The notes below the pieces were generated by a model, which did no database searches, was not told the DNA's origin, and saw only the letters and a list, made by a program, of their open reading frames with translations. From the NCBI RefSeq assembly GCF_018130825.1, contig NZ_JAFCJS010000011.1:124001-188000 (forward strand): 64,000 nucleotides of DNA, given 5' to 3'. The position numbers and the translations under genes are program-made. This document shows, one piece after another, positions 8,202 through 16,124 of the stretch (positions are counted from its first letter, which is position 1; each line of letters begins with the position of its first letter). Origin of the DNA: Bradyrhizobium liaoningense (GTDB lineage Bacteria; Pseudomonadota; Alphaproteobacteria; Rhizobiales; Xanthobacteraceae).

Positions 8202-9382
8202 AACGCAAACAGCTCGATCGGATCGCTGAAGCCGCGCACCTCGTATTCGCCGACGCGCTCCAGCTCGAATTTCGGCTGGACCTGCTCGGCGAAATCGCGC
8301 GACAGCAGCACGTTGCGCCCGAGCTGCTTGGTGAGCGCTTCGAGGCGGGAGGCCATGTTGACGGCGGGGCCGATCACGGTGAAATCGAGCCGGCTCGATG
8401 ATCCGATATTGCCGTACATGACGTCGCCGACATGGACGCCGATGCCGTAGTTCAGCGGCGCGCGGGCGCTGCTCTTGTTGCGCTCGTTCAGCGCGGCCAT
8501 GGCCTGGCGGGCTTCGCTCACGGCATGCAGCAGGTTGGCGCAGGCATCGGGCTGGCTCAGGGGGAAGATGGCGAGCAGGCCGTCGCCGATGAATTTCAGG
8601 ATCTCGCCGCCGTGCCGCGCGATCGGCTCCGACATCGCGTCGAAATAGTCGTTGAGCAGATCGATGACGTCGTCGCGCGGCCAGTTGTCGGAGATTTTCG
8701 TGAAATCGCGCAAGTCGCAGATCATGATCGCCGCGCGCACCGTGGTGCCGGTGCCGCGCCTTGTGGCGCCGGCCAGGATCAGCTCGCCGGCATGCGAGCC
8801 GACATAGGTCTCCAGCAGCGTACGGGCCAGGCGGTTCTTGATGCGGATCTCGCTGACCAGCGCCAGCACCGGCAGCACGTTCTTCAGGGCCGCGATATGC
8901 GCATCTTCGAAACCGCCGGGCCGGTCGGTCGCGAAGGTGACGAAGTGGCGCTTGCCGAGCGTGTGATGGAGCGGCCAGACAACGTAGTCGGTCAAGCCTT
9001 TCGCGCGCATCTCGTCATAGAGCGCGTGCTTGCGGCCGAGCGACGGATCGCCTTCGAGCTTCTCGCGGAGCTCGGTCGCGCCGTCCATCATTTCGTTGAT
9101 AGGACTGCCGATGAACTCGGATCGCTCGATCACGTCGAAGTCGACCCGCGTTATCTTCGCCTCGCGCATGCCGTCCGACCACATGAAACCGGCGCCGAGC
9201 CATTGCGGATGCTGGATGCGGACGTGCATCGTCGACCGCTTGAGCGGAATGCCCGCCTGCTGGAGACGGATGCACATCTGCGCGAAGATGTTGTCGATGA
9301 AGCGCTCGTCGCGCGTGCCGTTGGTCAGCCAGTCGACAACGCTGTCGGACAGCGTAGGGGGATTCTGGTGTGGCGCGTTCAT
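8198..9382 (-). CDS. Class III adenylate/guanylate cyclase, soluble
   Basis: A 394-residue protein. The C-terminal half is a cyclase catalytic domain: IMICDLRDFTK has the first metal Asp, GGEILKFIGDGLLAIF the second, and GIGVHVGDVMYGNIGS and AVNMASRLEAL the later blocks. The N-terminal 190 residues are a conserved sensor region of a type seen with rhizobial cyclases, including DWLTNGTRDERFIDNIF near the start and VVWPLHHTLGKRHFVTFAT around 130. No membrane segment is seen. The start is the ATG at 9382. The frame is open further upstream but that part is not conserved. It is convergent with the dehydrogenase gene. Confidence 0.9.
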   Translation of the reverse strand: MNAPHQNPPTLSDSVVDWLTNGTRDERFIDNIFAQMCIRLQQAGIPLKRSTMHVRIQHPQWLGAGFMWSDGMREAKITRVDFDVIERSEFIGSPINEMMDGATELREKLEGDPSLGRKHALYDEMRAKGLTDYVVWPLHHTLGKRHFVTFATDRPGGFEDAHIAALKNVLPVLALVSEIRIKNRLARTLLETYVGSHAGELILAGATRRGTGTTVRAAIMICDLRDFTKISDNWPRDDVIDLLNDYFDAMSEPIARHGGEILKFIGDGLLAIFPLSQPDACANLLHAVSEARQAMAALNERNKSSARAPLNYGIGVHVGDVMYGNIGSSSRLDFTVIGPAVNMASRLEALTKQLGRNVLLSRDFAEQVQPKFELERVGEYEVRGFSDPIELFAF

Positions 9383-9492
9383 ATCCGGCCCCTTCGCGGC
9401 GGTCTGCATCGACAGCAGATATAGTGCGCCGGCGGGGTCGCGCCAACCTAGCCAGTTGCACGGATCGTGCGCATCGGAAGGGCGGTTGCAGC

Positions 9493-10077
9493 CTAGCCGA
9501 CGAGCTGGATCGACGCCAACACCGCCAAGCCTGAAACGAGCGCCAGGCTGGACGCCTCGGTCAGCTCGACCTTCAGCGTACATTCGTGCGAAATCGCAAA
9601 ATCCTCTCCGCCAAGACGGATGCGGCAATCGCCATGCGCGGCGTAGACCAGATGTGTGCCGGCGGACAATGGCCGCTCACCCGGTTCCCTCAGCGCCGCG
9701 AGCTCGATCTCTGCAGCGCCCCGCCGCGCCATCAGGTTCACGACCTCGACCGGACCTGCCTCGAGCGCGGTGACGATCTCGAGCTCGCCGGTGAAGCGCA
9801 CCGTCGTAAAAGGTTCACGCTCGTCGAATTCCCGCCCCGGCGACCTCAGCACCAGCCCGCGCCCCTTGACGACCATCTGCAGGCGGTCGATGCCGGGCAT
9901 GTAGGAGAACGGACCAGGCGCCACGATCGGCGTGGAGGCAAAGCGCCAGAGCAGGCTGTTCCAGTCCTTCACCGGGCTGTCTGCACGATGGGCACCCGCG
10001 ATATCGGTGAAGATGCCGCCGCCGTTCTTCCAGGGCGAGCGGGTGTAGTCTTCGGATCTGAGCAGCGTGGTTTTCAT
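9493..10077 (-). CDS. HutD family protein
   Basis: A 194-residue bicupin-like protein with the HutD signature SPWKNGGGIFTDIAG near the N-terminus (about 14-28), DWNSLLWRFAST and PFSYMPGIDR. HutD is a putative regulator or housekeeping protein usually encoded with histidine-utilisation genes. No hut gene is in this window, so it is an orphan copy. It lies alone between two genes on the same strand with gaps of about 100 bases on each side. Confidence 0.85.
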   Translation of the reverse strand: MKTTLLRSEDYTRSPWKNGGGIFTDIAGAHRADSPVKDWNSLLWRFASTPIVAPGPFSYMPGIDRLQMVVKGRGLVLRSPGREFDEREPFTTVRFTGELEIVTALEAGPVEVVNLMARRGAAEIELAALREPGERPLSAGTHLVYAAHGDCRIRLGGEDFAISHECTLKVELTEASSLALVSGLAVLASIQLVG

Positions 10078-10177
10078 GTGTTGGGGTCGTCCGGGATCGC
10101 AAGAGGGCGAGATATCACACCCGCATCATGCCCGTGGCGAGCTCGCTTTGCCACTCCGTTCGACGGCCGTCCCCGAT

Positions 10178-11386
10178 TCAGCGGCTGGAGGCCTTGACCA
10201 GCGGACATTTGCTCTCCGCGAGCGGCCAGACCGTCTCTTCTGGCGGAATCTTGCGTACGATCTCGAAATAGTCCCAGGGGTATTTCGAGTCCGACGGCTT
10301 CTTGACGCGGACCAGATACATGGTGCGCGTCACCCGGCCATCCTCGCGAATGCGCGCATCCTCCGAGAAGACGTCCTCGACGGGGAGCGCCTTCATGGCT
10401 GCTGCGACCTTGTCGGCGTCGTCGGTGCCGGCGCTGGCGACGGCCTTCAGATAATGGCGCACGGCGCCATAGACGCCGGCATGCAGCATCGACGGCATCA
10501 TCCCGGTTTTCGCAAAGAACGTCTTCGACCAGGCGCGCGTCGCCTCGTTCATGTCCCAGTAGGACGCCGTGGTCAGGTAAGTGCCCTGCGCGCCCTTGAG
10601 ACCGAGAGCGTGCACGTCCTGAAGGAACAGGATCAGCGCGGCGAGATTCTGGCCACCTTGCGTCAAGCCGAATTCGCCGGCCTGCCGCATCGCGTTGACA
10701 GTGTCGTTGCCTGCATTGGCGAGGCCGATCACCTTGGCGCCGGAGGACTGCGCGCTCAGCAGGAATGAAGAGAAGTCCGGCGTGTTGAGCGGATGGCGGG
10801 CCACACCCAGCACCTTGCCGCCCGAGGCGGTGATCACGCTGGTCGCGTCCTGCTGAAGCTGATGACCGAAAGCATAGTCGGAGGCCAGAATGAACCAGCT
10901 GCTGCCGCCGGCCTTGACCACGGCAGACGCGGTGCCGTGGGAGACGGCATAGGTGTCGTAGGTCCAGTGGAAGCCATAGGGCGAGCATTGCTCATTGGTA
11001 AGCGCGGTCGTGCCGGGACCGGAATAGAGGACGATCCGCTTCTTTTCCCGGGCAAGGCCCTGGACCGCGAGGGCAACGCCCGAATTCGGCACATCGACGA
11101 TCGCATCGACGTCCTCGACGTCGAACCAGCGGCGGGCGATCGCCGAGCCGACATCGGCCTTGTGCTGGTGGTCGGCGGAAATGATCTGGATCGGCTTGCC
11201 CAGAACCTTGCCGCCGATTTCATCGGCCGCCATTTCTGCAGCGACCAGCGAGCCCTTGCCGGTGATGTCCGCGGTGACGCCGGCCATGTCGGTGAGCACA
11301 CCGAGCTTGACGACGTCGCCACTGACTTGCGCCTGTGCGGCGACGGGAAGCGCAAACAGCAGCAGAGCGCGCGCAATCCAATTCAT
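10178..11386 (-). CDS. ABC transporter substrate-binding protein, branched-chain amino acid type
   Basis: A 402-residue periplasmic-binding-fold protein. A signal peptide is visible (MNWIARALLLFALPVAAQAQ, cleavage after AQA). The type I fold motifs are VVKLGVLTDMAGVTADITG, GSLVAAEMAADEIGG, WFILASDYAFGH and AGVYGAVRHYLKAV. Family members deliver amino acids, amides or aromatic acids to Liv-type permeases. No permease or ATPase gene of that type is in the window, so it is an orphan binding protein. The alpha/beta hydrolase gene lies 25 bases upstream on the same strand, suggesting one transcript and a possible shared substrate. Confidence 0.88.
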   Translation of the reverse strand: MNWIARALLLFALPVAAQAQVSGDVVKLGVLTDMAGVTADITGKGSLVAAEMAADEIGGKVLGKPIQIISADHQHKADVGSAIARRWFDVEDVDAIVDVPNSGVALAVQGLAREKKRIVLYSGPGTTALTNEQCSPYGFHWTYDTYAVSHGTASAVVKAGGSSWFILASDYAFGHQLQQDATSVITASGGKVLGVARHPLNTPDFSSFLLSAQSSGAKVIGLANAGNDTVNAMRQAGEFGLTQGGQNLAALILFLQDVHALGLKGAQGTYLTTASYWDMNEATRAWSKTFFAKTGMMPSMLHAGVYGAVRHYLKAVASAGTDDADKVAAAMKALPVEDVFSEDARIREDGRVTRTMYLVRVKKPSDSKYPWDYFEIVRKIPPEETVWPLAESKCPLVKASSR

Positions 11387-11411
11387 CTGTCGTCCCCCTC
11401 GATGCGATATC

Positions 11412-12359
11412 TCAGCATTTGACGGCGTCGAGCCAGGCCAGGATCATGGCGGCCAGATCGTCGCTGTTGTCCTCGATCATCATCATGTGACCGTTGCCCT
11501 CGATGCCGCGATCCGGAAGCCAGACGAATTCTGCGCCGAGATAGCCGGCCGTCGCCGCATCGACCTCGCGCGGATGGCGCGGATCGCAGTCCCCGGTCAC
11601 GATCATGATCGGCGTCGATCGCAGGCGCATGGGATCGCCGATCCTGAGCCCGCGGCCGGCGATGTTGAAACGCTCGTTCAGGATGCGCGCGCTCTCCGGC
11701 GCGAATGAGCGGCAGTAGTTTTCGAACGCGCCCTGCGGAAAGCGCGGCGTATTGGCCCAATAGGCCGCAGCAAACTCCGCCGTCAGCCACACCGGCCTGG
11801 TTTCATCCGAATAGACCGGGTGACCGGCGCTGGCATCGTCGCGCAAGGCGATGATCGATGCGGGATCGTCGGGCAGATCGCGCAGCAGATTGGCCGGCGG
11901 CCCCGGCGCGATGCCGATCACGGCGCGGACGAGATCGGGACGACGCTCCGCCATCCACCATGCCATCGGTCCGCTCGCCGAATGTACCAGCAGCACGGCA
12001 GGGCCGATCTGCTCGACCAGCGCCAGCAGCGAGGTGGCGACGTCGGCGGTGCCCAGCCGTGGAAAATCCGCCGGTTGCGGCGAGCGGCCGTGGCCGGGCC
12101 AGTCCGGCACCAACACATCCCGGCCAGCCGCGGCGAACCGCACCGCCCAACCCGGCCGTCCATCCGGCGTCGCCAGATAGCACGTCCCGGTGTGACCGGC
12201 GCCGTGAACCATGACGACGGGCGCCCTGCCCGTGGCCGCGCGCGGCGATGCCACATGATCGACATAGACCGGATGCGCCGGCGTTCCCGCATAGAAACAC
12301 CGAACCTCGCGCTCGCACGACGGGTCTGTAGCGCTCCGCCAGGCCGGCGTCGCCTCCAT
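11412..12359 (-). CDS. Alpha/beta-fold hydrolase
   Basis: A 315-residue alpha/beta hydrolase. The oxyanion-hole region is VVMVHGAGHTGTCY (about 48-61). The nucleophile elbow is LLVHSASGPMAWW, so the usual GxSxG reads VHSAS. The acid is in IVTGDCDPRHP and the catalytic His in EGNGHMMMIEDN. The ATG at 12359 follows a good GGAGGA ribosome binding site; the frame extends 63 bases further upstream but without such a site. It is divergent from a MarR regulator, which probably controls it, and followed by a binding-protein gene. It is probably an esterase or lactonase; the substrate is unknown. Confidence 0.85.
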   Translation of the reverse strand: MEATPAWRSATDPSCEREVRCFYAGTPAHPVYVDHVASPRAATGRAPVVMVHGAGHTGTCYLATPDGRPGWAVRFAAAGRDVLVPDWPGHGRSPQPADFPRLGTADVATSLLALVEQIGPAVLLVHSASGPMAWWMAERRPDLVRAVIGIAPGPPANLLRDLPDDPASIIALRDDASAGHPVYSDETRPVWLTAEFAAAYWANTPRFPQGAFENYCRSFAPESARILNERFNIAGRGLRIGDPMRLRSTPIMIVTGDCDPRHPREVDAATAGYLGAEFVWLPDRGIEGNGHMMMIEDNSDDLAAMILAWLDAVKC

Positions 12360-12413
12360 CCGTTCCTCCACAACTATCGACGACGACCGTTCTTGCGGGC
12401 CGCGCGGCGATGT

Positions 12414-12460
12414 TAAGATCATGCCGGATCGAAAAGCAACCAGAAAGTCTCATATGAGAC
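12414..12460 (+). promoter_or_regulatory. MarR promoter -10 candidate and 14-bp palindromic operator
   Basis: A perfect 14-bp palindrome, GTCTCATATGAGAC, lies at 12447-12460 and includes the ATG at 12454. A -10-like TAAGAT at 12414-12419 with TTGCGG at 12393-12398 would start transcription just upstream of it. The arrangement fits autoregulation by MarR and argues for translation from 12454. The promoter boxes are weak; the palindrome is exact. Confidence 0.45.
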
Positions 12461-12978
12461 CATCTCGAAAATCATCGAACGGCACGACCAAGGGCCTCCA
12501 GGCGGAGCGGGAGCCGCTCGCGGCGGTGATCGGAGGGACCGAGCTCCAGATCGCGTACCGGATGGGTTACGTGCTGAACTTCTACCGCGAGCCGTCGTTC
12601 CGGCGGATCGAGATGGAGCTCGGTCTGACGCGACCGGAGATCGTCACCCTGATCTTCCTGAACTTCCGCGAAGGCGTGACCGCGAGCGAGATCTGCGAAT
12701 TCTCCGGCCATCTCAAGGCCAATATCAGTCGCGGCATCATCGCGCTGGAGAAGAAGAAGCTGATACGGCGCGCCGCCGACAAGACCGACAGCCGCCGTCA
12801 GCAATTGTTCATGACGGCGGCCGGCCGCGCGCTCTATGCGCGATACATCCCGGCCCTGCGCGAGCGGGAGCGCGCCATGCTCGCGTGCCTCACGCGGGCC
12901 GAGCGCAACGAATTCGAGCGCCTGCTCGACAAGCTCGCCGCGCACGTGCCGCAATGGGCCGCGCTCGACGAGCTCTGA
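12454..12978 (+). CDS. MarR family transcriptional regulator
   Basis: This is a winged-helix regulator. The helix-turn-helix is TASEICEFSGHLKANISRGIIALEKK, split as two adjoining helices at about residues 79-104, followed by the wing RRAADKTDSRRQQLFMT with the conserved Asp-x-Arg. The ATG at 12454 is preferred because the palindrome overlapping it looks like an operator. An upstream in-frame ATG at 12421 would give 185 instead of 174 residues. It is divergent from the alpha/beta hydrolase and convergent with the second binding-protein gene. A ligand-responsive repressor of the hydrolase/binding-protein operon is the likely role. Confidence 0.88.
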   Translation: MRPSRKSSNGTTKGLQAEREPLAAVIGGTELQIAYRMGYVLNFYREPSFRRIEMELGLTRPEIVTLIFLNFREGVTASEICEFSGHLKANISRGIIALEKKKLIRRAADKTDSRRQQLFMTAAGRALYARYIPALRERERAMLACLTRAERNEFERLLDKLAAHVPQWAALDEL

Positions 12979-12998
12979 GTCTGGCGCGGGCGGGGCCG

Positions 12999-14153
12999 CT
13001 ACTCGCCCTTGCCGCCCTTCAGCTTCGGCAGCGTCTCGACGATCTTCTGCTTGCCGTCGATGATCTCGGCAAGGAAGCTGGCGCGGTCGATGTCGCCGTT
13101 CTGATCCCAGCTGGCTTCCATCAGCATGCCAGGGGCCTTGTCGGGCGTCAGGGTCAGGCCTTTCATTGCCGCGCCAAAGGCCTTGCTGTCGAACTTGCCG
13201 ATCTTCTCGGTGACGTATTTGACGAGATAGACGGCGGTGTAGCCCTTGATGCCGTTGTGATCGGGCCGGTACTTGTAGCGCTCGCTGAACTTCTTCGTGA
13301 AGTCCTCGATCGCCGGCACCGGCGCATCGGCGGACAGGCCGACATGGCCGCGCACGCCGTTGGCGGCGGGACCGGCGAGCTCGACCACCTTCTGGCTGAG
13401 CAGCGTGGTCTCGCCGAACAGCGGCGTTGCCACGCCCTGCCGCTTCGCTTCGATGAGGAAGCGGGCACTCTCCTCCTCGTTGGTGTAGACGAAGATCGCA
13501 TCGGCCTTGGCGCCCTTGAGCTTGATGACGTCGGAGCCGAAATCGACCTGGCCCTGCTCGGTCGAGATATCGGCCGCGATCTCGATATTGCGCGCCTTCA
13601 TCTCCTTGACGAAATTGTCGCGGCCGCCCTTGCCGAAATCATTGTTGACCCAGACCACCGCGACCGCCTTCACCTTGAGCTTGTCGTGCAGGTAGTTGGC
13701 GATCTTCGGCATCGAGAATTGCTGGCCGAAGGCGGTGCGGAACACCCAGGGATTGCCTTGCGTGGTGATGTCGGCGGCCTCGGCGCCGACGATCTGTGGG
13801 ATCTCCGCGGCCTGCGTCAGTGCCATGTTCACCTTGACCGAACCCGAATAGATCGGACCGAGCACGGCATAAGGGTCCTTGTCGAGGACCTTCTGCACCT
13901 GGGCGCGCGAGATGCCGGGGTTGCTCTGGGTGTCCAGGTGCTCGGTCTGGATCTTGCGACCCAGAATGCCGCCGGCATTGTTGATCTCGTCGACAGCGAG
14001 CGCAACGCCGTCGCGCCAATTGGTGCCGGAGACGGCGCCGGGCCCGGACAGCTCGATGACGTCGGGGATGTACACGGTGCTTTGCGCGCAAGCCGCGCTT
14101 GCCCACAGCGATGCCGCAATCGCGATTCCAATCGGCCCTGCAAAGTGCCTCAT
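12999..14153 (-). CDS. ABC transporter substrate-binding protein, branched-chain amino acid type
   Basis: A 384-residue periplasmic binding protein with a clear signal peptide ending in SAACAQ. Typical blocks are DVIELSGPGAVSGTNWRDG, AVDEINNAGGILGRKI, PYAVLGPIYSG and VVWVNNDFGKGGRDN. It is the last gene of a minus-strand run behind an amidohydrolase and an AroE-like dehydrogenase, with 28 and 20 bases between genes. It may bind a cyclic or aromatic acid processed by those enzymes. No Liv-type permease gene is nearby, so it must share a transporter encoded elsewhere or act in sensing. Confidence 0.9.
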   Translation of the reverse strand: MRHFAGPIGIAIAASLWASAACAQSTVYIPDVIELSGPGAVSGTNWRDGVALAVDEINNAGGILGRKIQTEHLDTQSNPGISRAQVQKVLDKDPYAVLGPIYSGSVKVNMALTQAAEIPQIVGAEAADITTQGNPWVFRTAFGQQFSMPKIANYLHDKLKVKAVAVVWVNNDFGKGGRDNFVKEMKARNIEIAADISTEQGQVDFGSDVIKLKGAKADAIFVYTNEEESARFLIEAKRQGVATPLFGETTLLSQKVVELAGPAANGVRGHVGLSADAPVPAIEDFTKKFSERYKYRPDHNGIKGYTAVYLVKYVTEKIGKFDSKAFGAAMKGLTLTPDKAPGMLMEASWDQNGDIDRASFLAEIIDGKQKIVETLPKLKGGKGE

Positions 14154-14181
14154 GACGTCCTCCCTCCCATTTGCTCTGTTG

Positions 14182-15030
14182 TTATCTCGTTTGATCCGTC
14201 CCGCCGTCGAAGCCGAGCAGCCTTGCCGGCGTTCGCCACAACAGGCGATGCTGATCGCCCGGATCCGGAAACAATTGTGTCAGCACTGCGAGCAGCGGCC
14301 CGTAGTCGAGCCGTTCGGCTGCGCGCAGGAACGGATAGTCCGAGCCCCAGACACAGCGGTCGAGGGTGAAGGCCTCGACCAGCGCGGCGATGAACGGCCA
14401 GGTGTCCTCATACGGATGGGGCAGCTCGGAGAACTTGTAATAGCCGGATAGCTTGATGTGCGCGTCGCGTTCGCGGCCGATTGCGAGCAGCGCCTGGAAC
14501 GCCTTGCCTTGCAGGCCCTGCGCGACCGAGGGCCGGCCGCAATGGTCGAACACCAGGCGCACATCGGATTTTTCGATCAGCGGCAGCAGGTCGAGCAACT
14601 GGTCCTGCTCGACCTGGATCTGCAGGAAAAGTTCGAGGCTCTTCAGCTTCTCCAGCAGCGGCGCGGCCTTAAGATAATAGGCGGCGCCATGGAACGGCAC
14701 GTTGAAGGCGACGCCGATCACGCCGGCGGCTTTCAGCCGCTCGAGCTCCCTGATGTCGACATCATTCTCGACGACGGCGACGCCCCGAAAGCGGCCGCCG
14801 CCCTGCTTCAACGTGTCGAGCAGGATACGGCTGTCGCTGCCATAGCCGGTGTTGGTGGCGACGACGAGCGCGTGCCTGACATCGAAGGCATCGAACACGC
14901 GCAGCAACTGGGCCGCGGGCGCGATCTCCTGCCCGCTTGGCCGGTATGGCGTGTCGTCAGCGTAGGGAAAGCGGACGGGATCGATGGCGTGGATATGGCA
15001 ATCGATCCTGGGAGACACCGGCAGCGTCAT
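14182..15030 (-). CDS. Amidohydrolase family protein, 2-pyrone-4,6-dicarboxylate hydrolase-like
   Basis: A 282-residue metal-dependent hydrolase of the amidohydrolase_2 family. The metal motif HxH is in RIDCHIHAID (about 8-17) and is followed by RFPYADDTPYRP. This FPY...Y.P spacing is typical of the pyrone-dicarboxylate lactonase group (LigI-like). Later blocks are LVFDHCGRPS (about 138-147), HIKLSGYYKFS and CVWGSDYPF, whose Asp is catalytic. It lies in an operon with an AroE-like dehydrogenase and a binding protein, consistent with breakdown of a hydroaromatic or aromatic acid. The exact lactone is unknown. Confidence 0.8.
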   Translation of the reverse strand: MTLPVSPRIDCHIHAIDPVRFPYADDTPYRPSGQEIAPAAQLLRVFDAFDVRHALVVATNTGYGSDSRILLDTLKQGGGRFRGVAVVENDVDIRELERLKAAGVIGVAFNVPFHGAAYYLKAAPLLEKLKSLELFLQIQVEQDQLLDLLPLIEKSDVRLVFDHCGRPSVAQGLQGKAFQALLAIGRERDAHIKLSGYYKFSELPHPYEDTWPFIAALVEAFTLDRCVWGSDYPFLRAAERLDYGPLLAVLTQLFPDPGDQHRLLWRTPARLLGFDGGTDQTR

Positions 15031-15050
15031 GGCGCAAGCTCCCCGGCGGT

Positions 15051-15893
15051 TCAGAACGTCGCCTCGATGGCCTTGATCAGCTCGGGCGTGACGTCAGGCA
15101 TGACACCGAACCAGGCCTTGAAGGCGAGCCGGGCCTGGTTGAGCAGCAGACCGAGCCCGTTCACGGTGACGCAGCCGCGCGCGCGGGCCTCGGCGAGGAA
15201 CGGAGTCTCGAGCGGCGTATAGATCAGATCGGCGGTGAGCGTTTCCGCCCGCAAGCGCGACAGGTCGATCTCGAGAGCAGCCTTGCCGACCATGCCGCGA
15301 TCGGTGCAATTGACGAGCAGGGCGACGTCGCCAAGCGCCGCGCCGCGGTCTTCCCACGCAATCGTGCTCACCGCAGAGCCGAATTCCCTGGCGATCGCCT
15401 GGGCCTTCTCGGCCGTGCGATTGGCGATGCGGATCTCGCGTGCGCCGTTCTCGAGCAATGCGACCACCACCGCCCGCGAGGCGCCGCCGGCACCGAGCAG
15501 CAGGATCGGCCCGGCATCGCCACGCCAGTCCGCCCTGGCGTCGCGCAGGCTCTGCACAAAGCCGTTGCCGTCATTGTTGAAGCCGGAGAGCGTGCCGTCC
15601 TGTTCGACGACGATGGTGTTGACGGCGCCGATGCGCTTGGCGGTTTCATTGACGCGGTCGAGCAGCGGCATCGCCGTCTGCTTGTGCGGCATGGTGACGT
15701 TACAGCCGCGGAAGCCGAGCGCGATGAGTCCGCGGAGCGCATCCTCGAGCCGCTCCGGCTTGACCGCGAGCGGCACATAGCTGCCGCGGATGCCGTGCGC
15801 CTTCAGCCAATAATTATGAATGACCGGCGAGCGCGAATGCGCCACGGGCATGCCGATGACACCCGCCAAACCAAAACCATTCGCCTGCGACAT
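15051..15893 (-). CDS. Shikimate dehydrogenase family protein, probably catabolic
   Basis: A 280-residue AroE-type enzyme. Substrate residues are visible in GMPVAHSRSPVIHN (about 14-27), NVTMPHK (about 64-70, with the catalytic Lys) and GFNNDGNGF (about 104-112, with the catalytic Asp). The NADP loop is GAGGASRA with ANRTAEKA after it, the Arg favouring NADPH. The family reduces 3-dehydroshikimate or oxidises quinate/shikimate. The operon partners (amidohydrolase, binding protein) point to a catabolic quinate/shikimate-like role rather than the biosynthetic AroE. A dyad operator at 15987-16002 sits 94 bases upstream. Confidence 0.85.
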   Translation of the reverse strand: MSQANGFGLAGVIGMPVAHSRSPVIHNYWLKAHGIRGSYVPLAVKPERLEDALRGLIALGFRGCNVTMPHKQTAMPLLDRVNETAKRIGAVNTIVVEQDGTLSGFNNDGNGFVQSLRDARADWRGDAGPILLLGAGGASRAVVVALLENGAREIRIANRTAEKAQAIAREFGSAVSTIAWEDRGAALGDVALLVNCTDRGMVGKAALEIDLSRLRAETLTADLIYTPLETPFLAEARARGCVTVNGLGLLLNQARLAFKAWFGVMPDVTPELIKAIEATF

Positions 15894-15986
15894 GCTGCGC
15901 TTCCCGTTCCCTGAGGCCGCCGGCGCATGTCGCGCGGGGCAGCTGTTCCTCCACGGCCGCGGCTTTCGGCCGCCCGACCATGCTAT

Positions 15987-16002
15987 TTGGTCATTTGTCC
16001 AA
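15987..16002 (-). promoter_or_regulatory. Near-perfect dyad operator upstream of the AroE-like operon
   Basis: TTGGTCATTTGTCCAA has arms TTGGTCA and TGTCCAA that are complementary except at one position, within a local AT-rich patch. The shape resembles GntR/FadR-type operators. It is the only such patch in the 231-base gap between the cyclase stop and the AroE-like start. Confidence 0.4.
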
Positions 16003-16124
16003 TTCTATTAGGCGGAATGGTCAGCTCGCGCAATCTGAATCTCGCGGGGCGCGCGGCATGCCGGGGACCGGTGCCGGAATCCGACCAATATCGATCCCGG
16101 CGCGACAATGCCGGCATCAGCGCG

